Assembly: GCA_023446675.1 (NCBI GenBank)
Contig: JAEXPO010000148.1
Span: 1 to 5,039, forward strand
Direction of reading: 5' to 3'
From: Bacillota bacterium
GTDB taxonomy: Bacteria > Bacillota > Clostridia > DSM-8532
Length of the DNA stretch: 5,039 nt
How positions within the stretch are numbered: the first letter of the stretch is position 1; each line of letters starts with the position of its first letter. Made by a program: the position numbers and the translations under genes. The notes beneath the pieces are model-generated. The model did no database searches. It saw nothing but the letters and a program-made list of their open reading frames with translations, and had not been told where the DNA came from. Below are positions 1 through 5,039 of the stretch, piece after piece.

Positions 1-1
1 C

Positions 2-1033
2 ACCTACATTGTTATGCTTGTCAAAAACGAGAATCTCCTGGGCTTTGTCTCCCTAAGCGATGCCGTTACGGGCAAGCCGTACACGGAAACCAGCTTTGAG
101 CTTATTGAAAGCCTTGCCTCGTCTACCTATATCTCCGTATCCAACGCACAGCTGTTCAGTCAGGTGGCGGAGCAGAAAAGAAATATACAAAGCAAGCTGG
201 ATAAGCTGGTCTCATTGAACCGCCTGATTAAGAATATAAACAGCTCCCTTCGTACGGAAGCGCTGCTGGGGCTAACGCTTAATACTCTGAAAGTGGCATT
301 TGACGTTAAAAAGGCTGTGCTTGCCCTCTATGACAAGGAGAGCCGCACCTTTATCCCGGCGGGAGCCATCGGCGTTGACGAGCCTATTGGGCAATTCGTC
401 GCGCACCCCATGTGGGATATGCTGTTTGAGGGCAAAACCCTTGTAATTAATCAGGAATGGGAAGCGTCAAGGTATCTGCCGGAGGAGCTGACTGAACGGC
501 TGGGGCGTATAGGAGGCGCCGCCCTTGTACCCTTAAGTCTGGAACGCTCCGAAACGGAGCTTTTAGGTGTGATTATGGTTTTCCTGTATGGCAAATCCAT
601 TGTGGGAAGCGAGGAAAACGTCCTTATTCTTGAAAGCATAGCAGGGCATGTTGCACCGTCACTGTATAACCTGGCAACCTTGGAGGAGCAAAAGCGCTTT
701 CTTTTGCCCAATCCCATTGAGCTTTTTAAAAAAGAGCTTAAAAAGGAAGTTCGACGGGCTGAAGAATGGTCCATGGAGCTGGAGGTACTGGAGATTATGG
801 ACAGCAGGGATTTTGTATTTAAAGGGGAGTGGATAGCCGATAAGCTCAAAGAGGAATATGCTCAGGTTTTCCCTTTTTCGTACAATAATGTATTTATTAT
901 ACACAACCAAATTACTCAGGACGCAGAAAACAGAATGCGCAGATGGACGGGGATAGAGAGCCTTCGGGTTAAGCAGCTTGTGTATGGCAGGGATTTCAAA
1001 AGCTTTGCCGAATTTTTCACCCTCTTTGTATAG
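2..1033 (+). CDS. GAF-domain signalling protein with degenerate GGDEF-like C-terminus (5' partial)
   Basis: The reading frame is open to the left edge (T-Y-I-V precede the first Met at 14), so the true start lies outside the window and the Met at 14 is probably internal. Counting that Met as residue 1, residues 1-45 look like the last strands and helix of one GAF domain (LLGFVSLSDA, then an amphipathic helix ending SNAQLF). Residues 46-80 form a charged helical linker typical between sensor domains. Residues about 80-222 are a second, complete GAF domain with the usual 'LLGVIMVF' strand near its end. Residues 235-339 resemble a GGDEF domain in outline (FKKELKKEVRRAE, then a hydrophobic strand ending in D, then a late YGRDFKSFAEFF), but where the GGDEF signature should stand there is about SYNNV (289-293). 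Diguanylate cyclase activity is therefore not expected. The role is inferred as a cytoplasmic small-molecule or redox sensor; ligand and partner are unknown. A strong terminator follows 54 bp after the stop. Confidence 0.8.
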   Translation, partial: TYIVMLVKNENLLGFVSLSDAVTGKPYTETSFELIESLASSTYISVSNAQLFSQVAEQKRNIQSKLDKLVSLNRLIKNINSSLRTEALLGLTLNTLKVAFDVKKAVLALYDKESRTFIPAGAIGVDEPIGQFVAHPMWDMLFEGKTLVINQEWEASRYLPEELTERLGRIGGAALVPLSLERSETELLGVIMVFLYGKSIVGSEENVLILESIAGHVAPSLYNLATLEEQKRFLLPNPIELFKKELKKEVRRAEEWSMELEVLEIMDSRDFVFKGEWIADKLKEEYAQVFPFSYNNVFIIHNQITQDAENRMRRWTGIESLRVKQLVYGRDFKSFAEFFTLFV

Positions 1034-1044
1034 AAGCCAGGTAG

Positions 1045-1107
1045 CTTTTAGTCAGATTTGCTGATGTAAAGGGCTGCTAAAAGAATAAAGAGCTCCGAGC
1101 AGCCTTT
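1045..1107 (+). other. Overlapping inverted repeats upstream of the terminator
   Basis: Between the GAF-gene stop and the terminator there are two further pairs of complementary arms. CTTTTAG at 1045-1051 matches CTAAAAG at 1077-1083, with TCAG (1052-1055) and CTGA (1061-1064) inside it. The ten bases at 1069-1078 match 1098-1107 (AAGGGCTGCT with AGCAGCCTTT, one G-T pair). The second pair encloses the left arm of the terminator, so the arms interleave instead of nesting. These pairings are seen directly in the sequence; whether they form or matter in RNA is unknown. Confidence 0.45.
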
Positions 1108-1128
1108 GCGGTAATCGGAGCTCTTTTT
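1087..1128. terminator. Bidirectional intrinsic terminator
   Basis: A perfect 12-bp inverted repeat (AAAGAGCTCCGA at 1087-1098, TCGGAGCTCTTT at 1115-1126) surrounds a 16-nt loop. Five T residues (1124-1128) finish the forward strand. The reverse strand ends in a T-rich tract (TTTATTCTTTT, read from 1089 downwards). It lies between the stop of the forward GAF gene (1033) and the stop of the reverse GH4 gene (1145), so it can end transcription from both sides. Confidence 0.9.
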
Positions 1129-1144
1129 GCTATGAAAGAGAGGG

Positions 1145-2566
1145 TTATTTCTTTGCGTTTAATAGCCTGTCAATACGGTGAAAAATCGCCAGTGCCGGAT
1201 CCATGGGCACTTCCACGCCCACCGTACCCTCCGGAATAACAACGGGGGATGTCTTTCGGAAGGCTTTTCCCTGAAATTGAGGGAGCCATTCCCTGTTAAC
1301 TTCAAAAAGCTCAGCCACCATGTCCCTTGTTTGCTGGAGGGTAAGCACCGCCGAGGTGAGAGGATCCAGGGCCACCGCGGCATAAACCAGCTCCGGATCC
1401 CCTGTCAGGGCAGCTTCGGCAGCCAGCATCTGTACGGTGACATTAGTTTGGTTAAGGGCGGCAAGCTGCATGGGAAGATCCCCTGTTACCGTAGGATGAA
1501 GACCGGTACGATCAACGTATACAGGAACCTCCACACAGCACTCCGAGGGCAGATTGGTAATATACCCCCGGTTCAGAACATTGCCGTTGAAGCGAAAAAC
1601 CTTATCCGTCTCCATGGCCTCCAGGATATAGGAGCAGTACTCCACACTGCGGGGCTCCAGATAGCCGTTTTCAAAACAGGGAAGCTCAGTGTCCTCCACT
1701 TGCCCAGAAACGCCGGCCTTATCCTCGTCGGCAGGAGCGCCAAAGCGGGGCTGATCGCAATAATCCCGGATAACCTGGGGATTTTTGCGGAACCAGGACA
1801 GGTATTCGGAAAGATGGTGGGTGCTTTCTGTCATAAAATAGCCGAAGTGACGCATGACCTCACCCCGCACCTTTTCAGGAAGATAATAGCCGGGCTTTTC
1901 CATGTTTTCCCGAAGAAGGGGGTAAAGGTCCTGTCCCTTGCTTTCAAGCTTTAAAAACCAGGCCATATGGTTTATACCTGCGGCCATATAATCAATGTCT
2001 TCTTTTTTCACTCCGGTATACATGGCGATGAGCTGAAGGGTGGTTTGCACCCCGTGGCAAAGGCCCACGCAGCGGATCTTGGAAGCTTTGCCCAAGGCCA
2101 GGCACACGGTTGCCATGGGGTTCACATAATTCAAAACCAAAGCGTTGGGGCATAATTCTTCAATTTCCTTAAACAGGGAGGTAAGAACAGGAAGGGTGCG
2201 CAGGGCTCTAAAGACGCCGCCCGGGCCCAAAGAATCACCAATGGCCTGGTCCACTCCGTATTTTAAGGGGATGGATTTATCGCAAGCCACCACCTCCGAG
2301 CTTCCCACCTTCAGCATTAAAATGACATAATCCGCATCCTTAAGTGCCTCCCGGCGCTCGGTGGTTGAGTAAACCCTTGCCGACAGTCCGTTTTTTTGGA
2401 TGACCCTGGCGGCGTTTTCTTCGGTGACCTTAAGCTTTGAAAGGGTTGGCCCCATAAGAGCATAAGTAAATCCGCTGAGAGCGGGGGTGGCCAGCATATC
2501 GTTAAGCAGGGTCTGGCAGAATACTATACTGCCTGCGCCAATCATGGCTATTTTGCCCATAAGCAT
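1145..2566 (-). CDS. GH4 family NAD/metal-dependent alpha-glycosidase, MelA (alpha-galactosidase)-like
   Basis: This is a cytoplasmic glycosidase of family GH4, which cleaves by a redox-elimination mechanism using NAD+ and a divalent metal such as Mn2+. Visible family marks are the Rossmann loop GAGS (10-13), GDSLGPGGVFRALRT (110-124), YVNPMA (147-152), the metal-site Cys170-His171 in CHGVQ, His200 in GINHMAW (198-203), Tyr255 in SEYLSWF (candidate catalytic base) and NGNVLNRGYITNLPSECCVEV (327-347). The overall pattern resembles MelA alpha-galactosidases, whose remembered motif is CHSVQ; here it is CHGVQ, so galactoside, galacturonide or glucuronide specificity cannot be settled. Two oddities stand out: the usual DID at the end of strand beta-2 (remembered from MelA proteins) is G-P-T (39-41), and the chain is about 20-40 residues longer at the C-terminus than remembered MelA proteins. 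A second in-frame Met at residue 3 (2558-2560) is an equally good start by spacing. The gene is divergent from the esterase pair. Confidence 0.9.
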   Translation of the reverse strand: MLMGKIAMIGAGSIVFCQTLLNDMLATPALSGFTYALMGPTLSKLKVTEENAARVIQKNGLSARVYSTTERREALKDADYVILMLKVGSSEVVACDKSIPLKYGVDQAIGDSLGPGGVFRALRTLPVLTSLFKEIEELCPNALVLNYVNPMATVCLALGKASKIRCVGLCHGVQTTLQLIAMYTGVKKEDIDYMAAGINHMAWFLKLESKGQDLYPLLRENMEKPGYYLPEKVRGEVMRHFGYFMTESTHHLSEYLSWFRKNPQVIRDYCDQPRFGAPADEDKAGVSGQVEDTELPCFENGYLEPRSVEYCSYILEAMETDKVFRFNGNVLNRGYITNLPSECCVEVPVYVDRTGLHPTVTGDLPMQLAALNQTNVTVQMLAAEAALTGDPELVYAAVALDPLTSAVLTLQQTRDMVAELFEVNREWLPQFQGKAFRKTSPVVIPEGTVGVEVPMDPALAIFHRIDRLLNAKK

Positions 2567-2568
2567 GT

Positions 2569-2577
2569 CCTTCCTTC
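2569..2577 (-). promoter_or_regulatory. Ribosome binding site of the GH4 gene, two possible starts
   Basis: The reverse strand reads GAAGGAAGG just before the start. Its first half (GAAGGA, 2572-2577) lies 5 nt from the ATG at 2566, and its second half (GGAAGG, 2569-2574) lies 8 nt from the ATG at 2560. The site therefore supports either start, a difference of two residues (ML-MGKIAMIG). Confidence 0.6.
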
Positions 2578-2587
2578 AGTAACAAAT

Positions 2588-2654
2588 TTGAACCCTCTGC
2601 TTTTACAGGCTCTTGAACCCTATTATAAACTGCCGCCGGAGGCTTGAGAACCCC
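2588..2654. repeat. Repeated TTGAACCCT boxes at the GH4 promoter (possible operator)
   Basis: TTGAACCCT occurs exactly at 2588-2596 and 2613-2621, 25 bp apart, and a looser version, TTGAGAACCCC, occurs at 2644-2654. The second copy covers the expected transcription start of the GH4 gene, the first lies just downstream in its leader, and the third overlaps its -35 element. Direct repeats placed like this suit a regulator's operator, and AraC-family proteins often bind direct repeats, but the bound protein is unknown. The copies are seen; the function is inference. Confidence 0.4.
2622..2650 (-). promoter_or_regulatory. Predicted sigma-A-type promoter of the GH4 gene
   Basis: On the reverse strand a perfect -10 box TATAAT (2627-2622) stands 17 bp from a -35-like TTCTCA (2650-2645), which matches 4 of 6 consensus bases. 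Transcription would start near 2615, giving a leader of about 50 nt before the GH4 start codon. This is the best promoter-like match I found upstream of that gene. Confidence 0.65.
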
Positions 2655-2745
2655 CGGATTACAAGGAGTTTATGCAAGCCGGCCTATATCGCAGGAAGCT
2701 GTTACGGGTTCGGCAAAATGATGTATACTATCTTGGAATTGAAGC

Positions 2746-2774
2746 TTGTTCACCCATAACCACTGTGATAGAAT
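2746..2774 (+). promoter_or_regulatory. Predicted sigma-A-type promoter of the esterase pair, extended -10
   Basis: TTGTTC (2746-2751) and TAGAAT (2769-2774) are separated by 17 bp, and a TG stands one base before the -10 box (2766-2767), giving an extended -10. Transcription would start around 2780-2782, about 80 nt before the first esterase start codon. A second candidate -10 (TATACT, 2724-2729) has no convincing -35. Confidence 0.5.
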
Positions 2775-2782
2775 CGTAATCG

Positions 2783-2809
2783 GCAAGGCTTTCCGATGGG
2801 GGGCCTTGC
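2783..2809 (+). promoter_or_regulatory. Hairpin at the 5' end of the esterase transcript leader
   Basis: Bases 2783-2794 pair with 2798-2809 to give a 12-bp stem (nine Watson-Crick pairs, three consecutive G-U) with a 3-nt GAU loop. It starts within a few bases of the predicted transcription start. No T run follows directly, so it is not a standard terminator. Its right arm is shared with an alternative stem, TTGCTT (2806-2811) with AAGCAA (2828-2833). It could stabilise the 5' end of the mRNA or switch structure; the function is inference. Confidence 0.4.
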
Positions 2810-2846
2810 TTAAAGCAGCTTTTTAACAAGCAATGCAGAGCGATGA

Positions 2847-2853
2847 GAGGGAG
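2847..2853 (+). promoter_or_regulatory. Ribosome binding site deciding the first esterase start
   Basis: GAGGGAG ends 7 nt before the ATG at 2861. The earlier in-frame ATG at 2843 has no purine-rich site in front of it and itself overlaps this one. The start at 2861 (protein MIHLWEK...) is therefore preferred. Confidence 0.65.
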
Positions 2854-2860
2854 AGTTGAA

Positions 2861-3646
2861 ATGATTCATTTGTGGGAAAAGGATGTACCGGGTTATGATC
2901 CGGCATTGGGGCAGCCAATCCCCAATATAACACCCTATCTAATTGAAGACGGGCAAGAGCACAGCTGTATTCTGGTATGCCCCGGAGGCGGATATAACCA
3001 TAAAGCGCAGCATGAAGGGGAGCCAATCGCCCAATGGCTTAACAGCATCGGTATTTCGGCTTTTGTACTGGATTACCGTGTGGCGCCCTATAAACACCCC
3101 TGGCCTTTATCCGATGCTCAGAGGGCAATCCGCACCATCCGCAGCAGCAGTACCCAATGGCACATTGATAAAAACCGCGTGGGTATTCTGGGCTTCTCAG
3201 CAGGAGGGCACCTTACTTCCACCGCGGCAACCCATTTTGATGCAGGCAATAAGGATGCGACAGATCCCGTCGAGCGGGAAAGCAGCCGTCCCGACGCAGC
3301 CGTTCTATGCTATCCGGTTATTTCCTTCGGTGAGGTACGTCATCACGGCTCCATGGTCAACCTTATAGGAGAAAATCCTCCGGAGGATCTCAGGCATAAT
3401 CTGTCCAACGAAAATGCCGTAGGTCCGAATACGCCGCCCGTCTTTTTGTGGCATACCTCCGACGACGCTGCCGTACCGGTAGAAAACAGCCTGCTGTTTG
3501 CTTCCGCCATGGCCAGGCATAAGCTTAATTTTGCTCTTCATGTCTATCGAAGCGGCCGTCATGGTTTAGGGCTTGCAAATGACTTCCCTGAGGTTTCCCT
3601 GTGGAAAAAGGAATGCGAGCTGTGGCTCAGGGCCATTGGTTTTTAA
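2861..3646 (+). CDS. Alpha/beta-hydrolase esterase (Abhydrolase_3 / BD-FAE-like acetylesterase)
   Basis: A 261-residue serine hydrolase of the alpha/beta fold, probably removing acetyl or similar acyl groups from sugars. The oxyanion-hole region is PGGGY (41-45), the nucleophile elbow is GFSAGG with Ser113, the acid is Asp202 in HTSDDAAVPVENS, and the base is His234 in GRHGLG; the triad is complete. DYRVAPYKHPWPLSDAQRAIR (71-91) and the WHTSDD...VPVENS block are typical of the hydrolases related to Aes and BD-FAE that are often found with xylan- and pectin-use genes. There is no signal peptide or membrane segment, so it acts in the cytoplasm. The start at 2861 is chosen over 2843 on the ribosome binding site. 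The next esterase gene follows after 40 bp with no terminator, which suggests co-transcription. Exact substrate is not readable from sequence. Confidence 0.88.
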   Translation: MIHLWEKDVPGYDPALGQPIPNITPYLIEDGQEHSCILVCPGGGYNHKAQHEGEPIAQWLNSIGISAFVLDYRVAPYKHPWPLSDAQRAIRTIRSSSTQWHIDKNRVGILGFSAGGHLTSTAATHFDAGNKDATDPVERESSRPDAAVLCYPVISFGEVRHHGSMVNLIGENPPEDLRHNLSNENAVGPNTPPVFLWHTSDDAAVPVENSLLFASAMARHKLNFALHVYRSGRHGLGLANDFPEVSLWKKECELWLRAIGF

Positions 3647-3672
3647 GCCCTGGCTATAAAGCCTTAATAAAA

Positions 3673-3679
3673 AGGAGGT
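3673..3679 (+). promoter_or_regulatory. Strong ribosome binding site of the second esterase
   Basis: AGGAGGT (3673-3679) is a perfect Shine-Dalgarno match, 7 nt before the ATG at 3687. It lies in the 40-bp gap after the first esterase, so the second gene is translated independently within a shared transcript. Confidence 0.9.
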
Positions 3680-3686
3680 ACTCACT

Positions 3687-4436
3687 ATGGCTTTTATGGA
3701 ATGCCGTATTAATTCCCAGATACTAGGAGTGCATACCGTGATTAACGTGATTATCCCTCAAACACCCGGACCCCATCCGGTGATGTATTTGCTCCACGGC
3801 CTTTCCGACGATGAATCGGCTTGGGTACGCAATACTTCCATTGAAAGATATGCGGTTGAAAAAAATCTGGCGGTAATTATGCCCGATGTAAACCGGAGCT
3901 TTTACACGGATATGGTGCAGGGGGCCAAGTACTGGACCTATGTGAGCGAAGAGCTTCCTGAAATTGTCCGCAGCCTGTTCCATGTATCCCATAAGCGAGA
4001 GGATACCTTTGTAGCCGGGCTGTCCATGGGAGGCTACGGCGCCTTCAAGCTGGCCTTAAACCAACCGGAGCGCTTTTTCGCGGCGGCCAGCCTGTCCGGT
4101 GCGCTGGATATGGAGAGCCATTTTGGTGAGAACTGGAACAGCATGGAGGAATTCCTGCGTATTTTCGGCAAAAGAGAAGACTTTAATGGCAGCATCAATG
4201 ACCTCTTTCACGTTTCCGAAAGCCTGAAGAAGTCGGGGGTAGCCATACCCAAGCTTTACCAGTACTGCGGAACAGAGGATTTCCTTTACAGCGGGAATCA
4301 GAATTTCCTATGCCATGCCAAAGCTCTTGGTCTGGATCTTACCTATACGGAAGGGTCGGGGGCTCATGCGTGGCTTTACTGGGATCAGCAAATTGCTAAG
4401 GTGCTGGAGTGGATAGACTCCTTCGGTAATCGCTAG
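3687..4436 (+). CDS. EstA/esterase D-type serine esterase (CE1-like)
   Basis: A 249-residue esterase of the putative-esterase family (PF00756) that contains esterase D, CE1 enzymes and the tributyrin/acetyl esterase EstA of lactic acid bacteria and streptococci. Motifs are LLHGLSDDESAW (35-46, oxyanion region), GLSMGGYGAF with nucleophile Ser113 (111-120), Asp198 in YCGTEDFLY (193-201) and His227 in GAHAWLYW (225-232), so the catalytic triad is complete. Length is normal for the family. No signal peptide is present, so it is expected in the cytoplasm, removing short acyl groups from carbohydrates or small esters. It lies 40 bp after another, unrelated-family esterase and shares its likely transcript. 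Its last 41 bp overlap the end of the convergent AraC-type gene. EstA is the closest name, but the substrate is uncertain, so no symbol is given. Confidence 0.9.
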   Translation: MAFMECRINSQILGVHTVINVIIPQTPGPHPVMYLLHGLSDDESAWVRNTSIERYAVEKNLAVIMPDVNRSFYTDMVQGAKYWTYVSEELPEIVRSLFHVSHKREDTFVAGLSMGGYGAFKLALNQPERFFAAASLSGALDMESHFGENWNSMEEFLRIFGKREDFNGSINDLFHVSESLKKSGVAIPKLYQYCGTEDFLYSGNQNFLCHAKALGLDLTYTEGSGAHAWLYWDQQIAKVLEWIDSFGNR

Positions 4437-5039
4437 GTGATTTGCCGGTTAACGCTTTAAACTGTCTGCTAAGATAACCCGGGCTTGAAAAACCTGTACG
4501 GGCGGCTATGTCCTCAAGGGTTGCGCCCGGGTTGTCAAGAAAGCCCTTGACGATTTCTATACGGGTGCTCAGAAGCTTTTCCTTGAAGGACATCCCGTAA
4601 TACTCCTTCAAAATGCGATCCAGGTGCCGGACGCTGACGCCAAGGGTTTTAGACAGGACCTCCGGCGTAAGGGGCCTGTCATAGCTTCTGAAAAAATTAT
4701 CTGTCAATTTCCGCCGCAGGTCTGCTGGAATCTTTTCCGGCATACCGTAGTCGGCGGTTTTTTCATGGGCAAATTTCCGAAGCACCTCAATGATGAGCTG
4801 GGAGGACAGGTTTTGAAGGAGGGTATAATAGCCGATGAGCTTTATTTCCAGTTCGTCCAGCATAGCGGCGGCAAGCCGCCAGGTTTCATAGGTGTCCCTT
4901 CCCAGCCAGAACCGGGTGTTTATAAGCGCACATTTAAGCCCCTCAAGCTCACCGGAGGGCGGGCAGAAGTACCGGGATGGAAGCTTGTCCGCGAAGTGAA
5001 ATTCGAATTCAAAGGCATATTCACACATGGGGTCAAGGG
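4396..5039 (-). CDS. AraC-family transcriptional regulator (5' partial)
   Basis: The frame stays open to the right edge (L-D-P precede the Met at 5028, and no ribosome binding site stands before it), so the N-terminus is missing and the listed Met is probably internal. Counting it as residue 1, residues 1-90 would be the end of the sensor part (beta-strand-like CEYAFEFEFHF, then helices). Residues about 103-205 are the AraC DNA-binding domain: first helix-turn-helix around 120-143 (LTPEVLSKTLGVSVRHLDRI) and second around 169-195, ending in the family signature GFSSPGYLSRQFKALTGKSPSDYR (179-202). Proteins of this type usually have about 280-300 residues, so some 70-90 may be missing. It is a candidate regulator of the adjacent esterase and GH4 genes; this rests on position alone. 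Its end overlaps the second esterase by 41 bp tail to tail. Confidence 0.9.
   Translation of the reverse strand, partial: LDPMCEYAFEFEFHFADKLPSRYFCPPSGELEGLKCALINTRFWLGRDTYETWRLAAAMLDELEIKLIGYYTLLQNLSSQLIIEVLRKFAHEKTADYGMPEKIPADLRRKLTDNFFRSYDRPLTPEVLSKTLGVSVRHLDRILKEYYGMSFKEKLLSTRIEIVKGFLDNPGATLEDIAARTGFSSPGYLSRQFKALTGKSPSDYRRSLSTPAP

Noticed and set aside
451..849. Reverse open frame of 132 codons within the GAF gene
   Set aside because: Its product is rich in Ser and Arg with no family likeness, as expected for the antisense of a real gene.
1178..1954. Long forward open frame of 258 codons opposite the GH4 gene
   Set aside because: It lies wholly antisense to a gene with clear family motifs, has no recognisable domain, and is best explained by the codon pattern of the reverse gene.
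2724..2729. TATACT as a -10 box for the esterase transcript
   Set aside because: The -35 position holds GTTACG or TTACGG, poor matches; the pair at 2746-2774 with an extended -10 is better.
2833..2859. Eight-codon upstream ORF (MQSDERES) ending one base before the esterase ATG
   Set aside because: It has no ribosome binding site in front and contains the esterase's own site; most likely chance, though close coupling would be easy to test.
2843..2860. Upstream in-frame ATG for the first esterase (MRGRVE extension)
   Set aside because: No purine-rich site precedes it, and the six codons overlap the ribosome binding site of the better start at 2861.
2943..3368. Forward open frame of 141 codons in another frame of the first esterase
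   Set aside because: It overlaps the full catalytic core of a convincing alpha/beta hydrolase and shows no motif of its own.
3641..3673. Inverted repeat TTTTTAAG / CTTAATAAAAA between the two esterase genes as a terminator
   Set aside because: The stem is short, A-T rich and interrupted, and a strong ribosome binding site follows at once; read-through is expected.
1..5039. Mobile element, CRISPR array, tRNA or rRNA, toxin-antitoxin or phage defence genes
   Set aside because: Both strands were read for terminal repeats, regular spacer repeats, cloverleaf-like stems and relevant protein motifs; none was seen.

Overview
The window looks like ordinary bacterial chromosome, most likely from a Firmicute of the Clostridia type. 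The grounds are strong AGGAGG-type ribosome binding sites, sigma-A-like promoters, intrinsic terminators, a base composition of about half G+C by eye, and a GH4 alpha-galactosidase whose closest remembered relative is Bacillus MelA. The assignment is inference; there is no rRNA or other taxonomic marker.

Layout from left to right. (1) The 3' part of a forward gene for a GAF-domain signalling protein, whose C-terminus resembles a degenerate GGDEF domain and which runs off the left edge. (2) A structured gap of about 110 bp with a strong bidirectional terminator between convergent genes, plus upstream arms that could form competing hairpins or a pseudoknot. (3) A reverse-strand gene for an NAD- and metal-dependent GH4 glycosidase of the MelA type. 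(4) A divergent control region of about 290 bp with a good promoter in each direction, repeated TTGAACCCT boxes at the GH4 promoter, and a long hairpin at the predicted 5' end of the forward transcript. (5) Two forward genes 40 bp apart for unrelated cytoplasmic serine esterases, an Abhydrolase_3/BD-FAE-like enzyme and an EstA/CE1-type esterase. (6) The 3' part of a reverse-strand AraC-family regulator gene that overlaps the end of the second esterase gene by 41 bp and runs off the right edge.

Regions 3 to 6 read as a small carbohydrate-use locus. The glycosidase would cleave alpha-galactosyl (or related) bonds in imported oligosaccharides, the two esterases would remove acetyl or other acyl groups from them, and the AraC protein is a candidate local regulator. 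None of the three enzymes has a visible signal peptide, so the chemistry is expected inside the cell. No transporter is in the window. The GAF protein is separated by the terminator and is probably unrelated.

I see no RNA gene, CRISPR array, insertion sequence or phage element, and nothing that is clearly a new system. The points most worth a second look are the loss of the usual Asp-Ile-Asp NAD-binding motif in the GH4 enzyme, the overlapping stems in the convergent gap, and the repeated boxes at the GH4 promoter.
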